In this document: positions 1-6,421 of the stretch, piece after piece | Layout of the letters: the number at the start of each line of letters is the position of its first letter | How positions within the stretch are numbered: the stretch's first letter is position 1 | NCBI GenBank assembly: GCA_016785015.1 | Contig: JADHTJ010000038.1 | Coordinates: forward strand, 1 to 33,116 | DNA from: Anaerolineales bacterium | Lineage (GTDB): Bacteria > Chloroflexota > Anaerolineae > Anaerolineales > UBA11858 | Length of the DNA stretch: 33,116 bases | Reading direction: 5' to 3' | The notes under the pieces: model-generated | The model's database searches: none | Told to the model about the DNA's origin: nothing | The model's input: the letters and a program-made list of their open reading frames with translations, nothing else | Made by a program: the position numbers and the translations under genes

Positions 1-165
1 TACCTCGGTGCGGTCTGCATTCCCTGAGTTCAGATGTTTCACTGCGGTGACTGAGATGGCATCTTCGTCTCCAGGGGAAATATTGACGGTGCCGCGGATA
101 TTGCTCAACTTCAGGCGCGCGGGAGAATCAACAGAAAAGCTGCGTTCAATAATTTCTTCAGACAT
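1..165 (-). CDS. DUF4097-like adhesin/beta-helix protein, N-terminal fragment (cut by window edge)
   Basis: The reading frame is open from an ATG at 165 leftwards to the edge of the window, so only the first 55 residues are visible. They begin MSEEIIERSFSVDSPARLKL and continue with a 'LSNIRGTVNISPG' stretch. This is the start pattern of DUF4097-type repeat beta-strand proteins (strand-turn-strand with GTVNI), and it resembles the start of the 420-residue protein at 1367-2629 in the same operon. A Shine-Dalgarno sequence GAGG lies 7 bases before the ATG, and the gene starts 15 bases after the stop of its upstream neighbour, so it is the last visible gene of the operon. The function is unknown. 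By family it should be a repetitive surface or envelope-associated protein. The C-terminus is not visible, so I cannot say whether it carries a SHOCT-like hairpin as its neighbours do. Confidence 0.7.
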   Translation of the reverse strand, partial: MSEEIIERSFSVDSPARLKLSNIRGTVNISPGDEDAISVTAVKHLNSGNADRTEV

Positions 166-180
166 TGATGGTCCTCGATA

Positions 181-561
181 TTATTCAATGAATACTTCGA
201 TGTGTTCACCATCTTCGGCATCGACCACATCGACAATTTTTCCGGTCAGGCCATCGGCAATGGCCTCGCTGACCGCTGTGCCCATTTCCTCAAATTCAAC
301 ATCAGGGACGAACTGTGCGGCGATATTTAATCCGGCATCAATCAACTTCAAAGGCAAGTTCACATTGACCTTGGCCTTACCTTTACTCATATCGGTGACG
401 CGCACACGTAACCAGCGCGCTCCGCCGCTCGGATTTTTCGCCTTAACAGGTTTTTCGCTGCTGGAGCTGAGCGCTTTTAGCAGTTTGGCGCCCTCATCAG
501 CAGAGATTTTGCCCTCCTGGATCATTTTAAGAATTTTCATGCGTTCTTCAGCGGTTGTCAT
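181..561 (-). CDS. SHOCT-like domain protein (126 aa), paralogue of the neighbouring membrane protein's C-terminus
   Basis: Residues 1-35 form a charged helical hairpin (EERMKILKMIQEGKISADEGAKLLKAL) of the SHOCT-like/DUF2089-C or YvlB/LiaX N-terminal type. A short linker follows. Residues 47-126 are a compact alpha/beta domain that starts WLRVRV and ends EDGEHIEVFIE. The same two landmarks (WLHVRV, EDGEKVQVFIG) bound the C-terminal domain of the protein at 708-1367, so the two are paralogues, and this one lacks the membrane segments. It has no signal peptide and is probably cytoplasmic. It lies in the minus-strand operon, separated from its upstream neighbour by a 146-base gap filled with a palindromic repeat. 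Its function is not known; I infer a soluble partner or competitor of the membrane version. Confidence 0.85.
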   Translation of the reverse strand: MTTAEERMKILKMIQEGKISADEGAKLLKALSSSSEKPVKAKNPSGGARWLRVRVTDMSKGKAKVNVNLPLKLIDAGLNIAAQFVPDVEFEEMGTAVSEAIADGLTGKIVDVVDAEDGEHIEVFIE

Positions 562-581
562 AACGAAACTCCTTATTTTTC

Positions 582-699
582 ACCGCGAAGGCGCAAAGAG
601 CGCGAAGATTTTCTGGGCAAAGTGCAGTAACTCTTTCGAGATATACTCATTTCTAAAATCTTCAAAACAAATTCTTAGCGTCCTTGGCGACTTTGCGGT
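582..699. repeat. Palindromic dispersed repeat, ACCGC-type arms (copy 1)
   Basis: Two 26-base arms face each other, 582-607 and the reverse complement of 674-699. They agree at about 19 of 26 positions and follow the pattern ACCGC-AAG-CGC-AAG-CGC-AAG. Each arm is itself built from a short CGC.AAG unit. A second copy with the same arms lies at 9484-9580. The element fills the gap between two genes of the SHOCT-like operon. Confidence 0.7.
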
Positions 700-707
700 T
701 AAATTTT

Positions 708-1367
708 TCATCCAATAAATACTTGTACTTTTTCGCCGTCTTCGCCTTCATCAACATCGACAAAGAAGGGCACATCACCATCTTTTGTATCTGCCAAAGC
801 CAGAATGATTTCATCCAGGCCAGTGGCATCCAGTTTTGGAATAAAATGCCCAAATGTTCGTAGCAGCCAGGCAGTCAGTCGAATGGGGATTGGTAAACTA
901 ATCGCAACCTTTTCGGGGCTTTCGCCAGGTTTTTGATGTACACGTACATGCAGCCAAGGAGATTTTTGACTGCCCCATCCTAGAGCCAAAACCATCACAC
1001 CCATCAAAAATGGGAACCATGTGCACGCGAACCAAAATCCAAATCCCGAAGCGCGCCAGGCCCAAAGCATCAGTACTCCACCTATTACAGTAATTCCGGC
1101 GCCAATCCAAACCGGGATGAACCACCAGCGTTTCCACTTTTCCATATCTTCAGGGTCTGGAGGTAAAGGAGGATCTTCACCCGACGTTAGGTTGATTGAA
1201 TCCATATCATCAGCAGTATCTGAAAAGGCACCCATTTCCATACCATCATCGGGGATGGAATCATCATCCAAAGCTTGTAGCAGGGCATAGCCTTCTTCAG
1301 CGTTTATCACACCTTGATCGATCATTTCGAGGATTTTTAACCGTTCTTCAGACATTTCTGTAGACAT
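708..1367 (-). CDS. SHOCT-like domain membrane protein (219 aa)
   Basis: Residues 5-36 (SEERLKILEMIDQGVINAEE and on) are the SHOCT-like hairpin shared across this operon. An acidic linker follows, then a short basic patch (EKWKRWW) and two hydrophobic segments at about 80-101 and 107-131, and then a C-terminal domain (from about 136) starting WLHVRV and ending EDGEKVQVFIG. That domain is paralogous to the protein at 181-561. The likely topology is two helices with both soluble ends in the cytoplasm. The start codon overlaps the stop of the upstream gene (TAATG), which implies translational coupling; a second in-frame ATG four codons later is possible. I infer that it anchors the operon's products at the membrane. 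No enzyme motif is visible. Confidence 0.85.
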   Translation of the reverse strand: MSTEMSEERLKILEMIDQGVINAEEGYALLQALDDDSIPDDGMEMGAFSDTADDMDSINLTSGEDPPLPPDPEDMEKWKRWWFIPVWIGAGITVIGGVLMLWAWRASGFGFWFACTWFPFLMGVMVLALGWGSQKSPWLHVRVHQKPGESPEKVAISLPIPIRLTAWLLRTFGHFIPKLDATGLDEIILALADTKDGDVPFFVDVDEGEDGEKVQVFIG

Positions 1368-2629
1368 TATTGGCCTTTTCCTTCGAGCGCAGCCAGCAGA
1401 TCCTCGGCCTGCTCCACGCTGACCTTGCCCTCTTGGAGCATTTGCAAAATCATCATACGTTCTTCATCGGAAATGGGATCGCTGCTGCTCTGTTTTGCAG
1501 ATCGCAGGGCATCGATATCAATATGCATGCTTTTCGTTCGGGCGCTACGTCGAGCTTCGCGGGCTACTTTTCGCTGGGCAGAGGCCAGCTTGCGTTCAAT
1601 TTTATGTTGCGCGCGTTGGGCAGCTTCTTGGGCGCGCTGCGAGGCGCGTGCACGTGCGTCTTCGACTCGTTGGTGTATTTCTTTGGAGCGCTCTTCGGAT
1701 AATCCAGCATCTTCGAGGGTTTTGGATAAACCCGAGAGCTGGGTTTCAAGCGACTTCAAGTGAGTTTCTACCTGTTCGGTAGCCTGGCGAGCCATATCTT
1801 TGGCCATTTTTGAAAAATCTTCGCCCAACTCAAAATCAAAATTGAAATCGAGGTCAAAATCTTCTTGCGATTCGCTCTCAGCGTCAATTGCGATTAGATC
1901 AATCTTTCCAGAAGCAGTCAGTTTAATAAATGTACCCCCATCACCAAGTTCAAGCGAATATGAGGCCTGCTGAATTTTCTCAATACTATTAGGTAACTTG
2001 ATTCGAATCGAATGAGCACCACTTTCGAGGGTTACATCAGCATTGATATCGTCAGGGATTTGACAGGATAAGTTTCCACTTGAGGAAACAGAATAGGCTT
2101 GCCAGGGAACGGGTGCAATACTCAATTTTGCATTACCCACCACAACTGCCGAAATGCCGCCGCTTACATCTCCCAAGCGGAGATTGCCCCCGATTGAGTC
2201 CGCATGGAATTGTCCATCTATGTCACGGACTCGAGCACTACCAGCTACAGTTTTGATTTTTAGGTCACCACGCACACTTCTGGCTGAGAGCGGCCCGCCA
2301 ACGGACCCCGCCTCAACTGAACCTACCTCGCGCAAAGTCAAAGGACCAGCTATCTGGCCGATTTCCAACATCCCGCCCAAAGCCCTGAAACGTGCGCTGC
2401 CGTCAACTTGTTTTACCTGCAGAGTGGCATCAAAGGGAACGTAAACGATACAATCTTCGGGGCAATCAATTTTCGTGATTTCCTCGCCCTGTTCGAAGGT
2501 GACCAGGTCATCACATGTCGTTTTGATCAACGCTTCAGTGCGTTTCCAACCCTTTACATGTAGATCACCAGCGATATGTTCAATAGTTAATTTGGGAGCT
2601 TTTCCGAGTTCTAAAGATTTCTGAACCAT
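1367..2629 (-). CDS. DUF4097-like beta-helix protein with coiled coil and C-terminal SHOCT-like hairpin (420 aa)
   Basis: Residues ~1-250 are short repeating beta-strand turns rich in G-[DGS]-[LA] pairs (GPLTLREVGSVEAGSVGGPL and similar), as in DUF4097/bactofilin-like solenoids. Residues ~270-375 form a long charged coiled coil dominated by Arg, Ala, Gln and Lys. The last ~33 residues (EERMMILQMLQEGKVSVEQA and on) are the same SHOCT-like hairpin found in the neighbours, here at the C-terminus. There is no signal peptide. The gene starts 3 bases after the DUF2089 gene and overlaps the next gene by one base, so all three should be cotranslated. The domain order resembles LiaX/YvlB-type envelope-stress proteins with the order inverted. 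The role is inferred only. Confidence 0.85.
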   Translation of the reverse strand: MVQKSLELGKAPKLTIEHIAGDLHVKGWKRTEALIKTTCDDLVTFEQGEEITKIDCPEDCIVYVPFDATLQVKQVDGSARFRALGGMLEIGQIAGPLTLREVGSVEAGSVGGPLSARSVRGDLKIKTVAGSARVRDIDGQFHADSIGGNLRLGDVSGGISAVVVGNAKLSIAPVPWQAYSVSSSGNLSCQIPDDINADVTLESGAHSIRIKLPNSIEKIQQASYSLELGDGGTFIKLTASGKIDLIAIDAESESQEDFDLDFNFDFELGEDFSKMAKDMARQATEQVETHLKSLETQLSGLSKTLEDAGLSEERSKEIHQRVEDARARASQRAQEAAQRAQHKIERKLASAQRKVAREARRSARTKSMHIDIDALRSAKQSSSDPISDEERMMILQMLQEGKVSVEQAEDLLAALEGKGQ

Positions 2630-2632
2630 CGC

Positions 2633-3016
2633 TTACTCCTCTTGTTCACCGAGAAGCTGGATGGCATCTTCGTAACTTATCTTGCCAGCATCTAGATCTT
2701 CCAGAATTTGTTTGCGCTCTTGCTCGTTGAGACCACCATCTTCATCTAGTTCAGGCTCATAGCCCATGGCTTTGATGATCGCTCGCAGGCGGTTTCGAAT
2801 GGTGGGGTATGAAAGCTTGAGCTCATCTTCCATGCGAGTAATCTTTCCTTCGCAGCGGATGAAAGTTTCGACAAATTCGAGTTGTTTGGGAGTCAATTGG
2901 GCAAATGCGCCAACCGAAAAGCGGCCTTCAAAGGTAGTATCACAATCACGACAATTAATTCTGGTGACAGAGATTTCACCATTGCAGATAGGGCATTGCG
3001 TAGGTAATGTGTGCAT
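2633..3016 (-). CDS. DUF2089 family zinc-ribbon/HTH regulator (127 aa)
   Basis: Four cysteines in two CxxC pairs (C8, C11, C22, C25) form an N-terminal zinc ribbon. Residues 55-80 (CEGKITRMEDELKLSYPTIR and on) read as a helix-turn-helix, the DUF2089 hallmark. Residues 97-123 (NEQERKQILEDLDAGKISYE and on) are the SHOCT-like hairpin that recurs in the next three genes. Length and layout fit full-length DUF2089 proteins. It is the second gene of the operon, 3 bases before the DUF4097-like gene. The family is usually annotated as a predicted transcriptional regulator. I infer that it controls this operon and may contact the other products through the shared hairpin. Confidence 0.92.
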   Translation of the reverse strand: MHTLPTQCPICNGEISVTRINCRDCDTTFEGRFSVGAFAQLTPKQLEFVETFIRCEGKITRMEDELKLSYPTIRNRLRAIIKAMGYEPELDEDGGLNEQERKQILEDLDAGKISYEDAIQLLGEQEE

Positions 3017-3031
3017 AATTTTCTCGCCTTT

Positions 3032-3220
3032 CTAGCCAGCGTGCAAAACTGTTCCGTATTGTTGACGAGTCTGTAATCGCTGCCCCAAAGCAACCAGCAG
3101 TTTTCCAAAACCCGCAATAACTCGATCAGATGTCGATGGGTTGCAGGAAATGGTTTGTTGAACTGCATTTATGGCTTCTTGTTGATATATTCTGCCAATT
3201 TCAAGTGTCGCGTACCACAT
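3032..3220 (-). CDS. Small unknown protein, first gene of the SHOCT-like operon (62 aa)
   Basis: The protein starts MWYATLEIGRIYQQEAINAV and has one cysteine, no membrane segment and no motif I recognise. I chose ATG at 3220 over the longer TTG at 3226 because AGGAG at 3227-3231 lies 6 bases before this ATG but directly abuts the TTG. It begins about 35 bases downstream of the predicted transcription start of a consensus promoter and ends 15 bases before the DUF2089 gene. Position and good signals support a real gene. The function is unknown. Confidence 0.65.
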   Translation of the reverse strand: MWYATLEIGRIYQQEAINAVQQTISCNPSTSDRVIAGFGKLLVALGQRLQTRQQYGTVLHAG

Positions 3221-3261
3221 AATCAACTCCTAACAGCACTAAAGAAACAAAACTTGATAAA

Positions 3262-3289
3262 ATTATATATAATATATTGAATTTGTCAA
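3262..3289 (-). promoter_or_regulatory. Consensus sigma-70 promoter of the SHOCT-like operon
   Basis: On the minus strand, TTGACA (3289-3284) and TATAAT (3267-3262) are separated by 16 bases, with both boxes perfect. The sequence just upstream repeats the -35 as TTGACC TTGACA. The surrounding 3227-3370 gap is strongly AT-rich and holds nothing else I can identify. The first ATG is about 40 bases downstream. Confidence 0.75.
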
Positions 3290-3370
3290 GGTCAATTTTA
3301 GAATATTCAAACTTAAATTGATTTTTCTAAAGTTATCAGTAGAAATTCCCCAGTTAATGACACTTCAGCC

Positions 3371-4903
3371 TTATCGTTCGCTTGCCGTGATATAAGATTC
3401 GAAGCTTGCGTTGACATTGGCGATGACCGTGCTCGAAAAGCGCGTCATGGTTCCCTGGTAGGGTTTATCGCCATTGTGTACCAACCATCCCTCCAAATCG
3501 AAACCTAAGGGGCCCTCGGCTGCTATCCACTCTCCGTTATATTTACGAGCGATGTGAATATGCGTTCCCGTGCTGGTACCTCCTTCACAGGAAGGGTGCC
3601 CAATCTTATCCCCCACTTCGATCTCAGTTCCCAGGGGAGCGCGCTGATAGGATGCGATATGCAGATAAAAAATCGTCCAGCCAGTGCGCGGATCGCCATC
3701 GCCATCTGCGTCAATTTCTACGATGCCACTTTCCGAGCGAGTCACCACCCCTGACATCATCGCCGTAGCCCACTCGTTGGTAGAACCGCAGCCGCGCACA
3801 CCCGAAGGAGCAAAATCTATCGCCGACCAGGGTTCGCCCGTACCCCAACCTGTATGGGGTCCGCCAGTATAGGCCCAGGTTTTACCGCCTTCAAAAGGCA
3901 GGTACATCTCTGGCTGCTGCAAACTCCCTGGAATATGAGTCTGAACTTCCGCCCAAGGGTTGCCGAACAAACCTTTATACACCTGAGCCACACCCTCAGG
4001 GCCAATATCCACCTGGAAATCGTTGCCAGAATATCCCACAGAAAAATAATACTGAAAAGCCACACTGGCTGCCGTCTGCCATGGATCAGGGTGCTCAATG
4101 GTGCCACCGGGGATTTGGATGGTGGTGAGATTGCCGGTGCGCCAACCATAGTAACCATTATTTAGCGTATTGGCTGCCCAAACGAGCTGTAAGTAAAGGC
4201 CGCGGTATTTGCGCTGTGTTTGTCCGAGAGGGTAGTATTCATCAACCTCGGCAGGGATGCTGGGCTTGGTCAAAGCGCCGGTTTGATATTCTAATAACGC
4301 CAGCAGCAGGCGCGGGCTGATGCTGAAATTCTGGGCCACATAATCAATAATGCCCGCACCCGTTCGTCTTGCCCCAGCGACATAATTGCGATAATCTCGC
4401 AGCCAACCAGGATGTTGATCAACAAATGCCTGAGTATCAAAATCGACTTGTGCAGGCCCATTGACATATAAGCTGTCGGGCAGGATCTTGAATGGCGTAC
4501 CCCAAAAGGATTTGTAATAAATGGGGACTTGCATGGGCATCCCTGGCGGCAGGGTGGTAGCTTCTGAGGGGATGAATGTGTTGGCTTCTAAGATCTCTTC
4601 CACGGTGGTGTTGAAGCGGATGGCCAACACGGGGATCGTATCGCCAGTTTGGGCGAGATAGTCAACCAACTCCCCAGGCTGATATTTGGGACGCTCGGGC
4701 ATGGGAGTCGCCAATAGCTCTTCAGCTTCACCTGCAGGGGTTCCACTCACAGCAAGGGGAACAGCACCAGGTTCAGGTTGGCAACCAATGAAGAGGAAAG
4801 TAGACAGAAAACAGTAGCCAGTAATCAGAAACGCCTTCTGAATGCTGCTTGCTGCCCACTGCCCACTAACCACTGACCACCGTTTACTGTTCACTGTCAT
4901 CAT
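3371..4903 (-). CDS. LysM lipoprotein with M23A (LasA/beta-lytic-type) zinc peptidase domain, paralogue 1
   Basis: This is a 510-residue lipoprotein with lipobox LFIGC (Cys41). A LysM domain at 83-129 should bind peptidoglycan. A middle domain (~138-340) is shared by all four paralogues. The M23 peptidase domain (~345-485) has zinc/catalytic residues His350, Asp363, His415 and the H448-I-H450 pair. The 13-residue His-to-Asp spacing and the CEGG-TGTHxH motif match M23A enzymes (LasA, beta-lytic protease), not the usual HxxxD of M23B. A DxDGDG loop (~398) may bind calcium, and Cys372/Cys439 may pair. It probably cuts peptidoglycan cross-bridges outside the membrane. The first ~40 residues are encoded by 7-base repeats (see the repeat at 4801-4898). 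The gene overlaps the previous one by 20 bases. Confidence 0.88.
   Translation of the reverse strand: MMTVNSKRWSVVSGQWAASSIQKAFLITGYCFLSTFLFIGCQPEPGAVPLAVSGTPAGEAEELLATPMPERPKYQPGELVDYLAQTGDTIPVLAIRFNTTVEEILEANTFIPSEATTLPPGMPMQVPIYYKSFWGTPFKILPDSLYVNGPAQVDFDTQAFVDQHPGWLRDYRNYVAGARRTGAGIIDYVAQNFSISPRLLLALLEYQTGALTKPSIPAEVDEYYPLGQTQRKYRGLYLQLVWAANTLNNGYYGWRTGNLTTIQIPGGTIEHPDPWQTAASVAFQYYFSVGYSGNDFQVDIGPEGVAQVYKGLFGNPWAEVQTHIPGSLQQPEMYLPFEGGKTWAYTGGPHTGWGTGEPWSAIDFAPSGVRGCGSTNEWATAMMSGVVTRSESGIVEIDADGDGDPRTGWTIFYLHIASYQRAPLGTEIEVGDKIGHPSCEGGTSTGTHIHIARKYNGEWIAAEGPLGFDLEGWLVHNGDKPYQGTMTRFSSTVIANVNASFESYITASER
4801..4898. repeat. Two arrays of 7-base repeats at the junction of paralogues 1 and 2
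   Basis: On the plus strand, 4835-4898 reads as nine heptads of the form YYACTGN (for example CCACTGC, CCACTAA, CCACTGA, TTACTGT, TCACTGT). The span 4801-4828 reads as four heptads of the form TANNCAG (TAGACAG, AAAACAG, TAGCCAG, TAATCAG). The repeats supply the last codons and the stop of the gene at 4884-6143, and the N-terminus and hydrophobic signal core of the gene at 3371-4903. A related array is present at 11223-11283. Confidence 0.8.
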
Positions 4904-6143
4904 CTCTCGTTATGAGCGAAACTGCCGAGCCAAATTGATGGGCTGTGACGGTTTCTTCACCCCGGGTAAGCATTCCTAAATAGGCCTCTTCCCCCTCGAA
5001 AGCTTGCCAGCCATCCAACACAAATGGATATGGACCGTCAGCGGCGATCCACATACCATTGTATTTGCGAGCGATATGGGTGTGGGTGCCTGTGGCGCGT
5101 CCGCCTTCACAAGAGGGGTGACCGATGAAATCGCCGGCTCTCAAGGTTGTTCCCACAGGGACACGATCATCCTCTGCAATGTGCAGGTACATAATCGCCC
5201 AGTCTGTTTGCTCAAGGCCGTCGCCATCCAAATCTTGAATAACTGTACCGTGTTCAGAGCGTACGACCAGGCCCTCGGTCATAGCAACCACCCACTCGTC
5301 CGATGGAACACAGCCGCTGCTATCAGTGCGCGGAGCAAAATCCAGAGCGGCGAGAGGGCCATTGTTTTCGAAAGCTTTGTGCGGGCCACCAGTTAGGGCC
5401 CAGGTTTCTCCGGATTCAATGGGTAGTGACAACTCTGGTTGAGTCAAGTCATCTGGGATGAGATCCCCAATCGCCGCGGCGCGTTCCCAGGGGTCGCCGA
5501 ACATCTCCTCGTAGAGAGCTGGGAAACCATTAATGGCATCAAGCGCTTGAATACATGTCGCTTCATCGTAAAGTTGGGCGAAGAAATTGTGTATCGCCAC
5601 ACTCCCAGCATTGACGTCTGCCGGAGGGCTGAAGCTTGATCCATCAGAATATATTATTTCAGTAAGTGTCCCTGATTGCCAGCCATAGAAACCCTCCGAA
5701 AGCACATGGACTGCCCAAATTAACTGGCCGTAGAGATCTTTTCGATAGTAATCCACGGCGCCCATAGCAGTATCAAAATTATCTACATCTTCAGGATGCC
5801 CAATGATGCAGCCGCTCTGATATTCTAATAAGGCGATCAGCAGACGAGGATTAATCGAATTCTCTAAAGCCACGCGCTGAATGATCTCTGCCGCGCTGGT
5901 CCAGCCGGTGATCATCAGGTATTGTTCGTATGTGTTCAAGAAGCCGCCATTTTCATCAAGATATGCAGCAACATCAAAATCGATTGCGGTTGGCGAATAA
6001 ATAAGTTCGGCGTCGGGGATCAATTGGTAAGATGGTTGAGGTGTGGGTGTAATCGGGAATTGCAAACTTGGTGCGTAAGCACTTACAGTAAGTATTAACA
6101 ATAAAACGATTGTTGTTAGGCTGTTCTGACGGTTAAAATGCAT
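4884..6143 (-). CDS. Secreted M23A-type zinc peptidase without LysM, paralogue 2
   Basis: A 419-residue protein with an N-terminal signal peptide (residues 1-23, hydrophobic TIVLLLILTV, likely cut after AYA) and no lipobox. The middle domain (~38-245) and the peptidase domain (~250-395) match the three neighbours. Peptidase residues are His255, Asp268, His321, His354 and His356. Cys278 and Cys345 keep the same 67-residue spacing as in the paralogues, and DLDGDG (~305) is a possible calcium loop. The LysM is absent, so this form should be free rather than wall-bound. The C-terminal residues SEQ and the stop codon fall inside the heptad repeat. It starts 278 bases from a divergent gene at 6422. 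Confidence 0.87.
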   Translation of the reverse strand: MHFNRQNSLTTIVLLLILTVSAYAPSLQFPITPTPQPSYQLIPDAELIYSPTAIDFDVAAYLDENGGFLNTYEQYLMITGWTSAAEIIQRVALENSINPRLLIALLEYQSGCIIGHPEDVDNFDTAMGAVDYYRKDLYGQLIWAVHVLSEGFYGWQSGTLTEIIYSDGSSFSPPADVNAGSVAIHNFFAQLYDEATCIQALDAINGFPALYEEMFGDPWERAAAIGDLIPDDLTQPELSLPIESGETWALTGGPHKAFENNGPLAALDFAPRTDSSGCVPSDEWVVAMTEGLVVRSEHGTVIQDLDGDGLEQTDWAIMYLHIAEDDRVPVGTTLRAGDFIGHPSCEGGRATGTHTHIARKYNGMWIAADGPYPFVLDGWQAFEGEEAYLGMLTRGEETVTAHQFGSAVSLITRDDDSEQ

Positions 6144-6298
6144 AGCACGATTTTAACCGATTTAATCATTCCAGACCTGTAAAACAATTATCCCTGAAGC
6201 TGATTGATAGGATCTACTCATTTTAATTTGTCTCATAAATTTCGAATTTTTAACATCAGCACTATAATTCAAGCATGTTTGAATTATATTTCACTAAT

Positions 6299-6327
6299 TT
6301 GACTTATTTAGTCTGTTTATTTATACT
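6299..6327 (+). promoter_or_regulatory. Candidate promoter for the secreted PPC/VPS62-like gene
   Basis: TTGACT (6299-6304) and TATACT (6322-6327) are spaced by 17 bases, about 95 bases before the ATG at 6422. The divergent 6144-6421 gap is AT-rich. I found no clear consensus promoter on its other strand for the peptidase gene that starts at 6143. Confidence 0.5.
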
Positions 6328-6421
6328 TTGACAACAACAACTTTCACCGCGACTTTAACAAATAGACCCTGCCAAACCACCTAATCTATGCTCATTAACG
6401 AGTTGATAATAGGAGTGTAAG

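Noticed and set aside
8-718. 236-residue plus-strand reading frame over the start of the window
   Set aside because: It is antisense to the 126-residue SHOCT-like gene and runs through a dispersed repeat; its composition (Ser/Phe-rich, no motif) is that of a shadow frame.
2893-3168. 91-residue minus-strand frame overlapping the DUF2089 start
   Set aside because: It overlaps two better genes in another frame and has no Shine-Dalgarno sequence or motif.
4801-4898. Possible CRISPR or other spacer array
   Set aside because: The period is 7 bases with degenerate units and no spacers; no cas genes are present.
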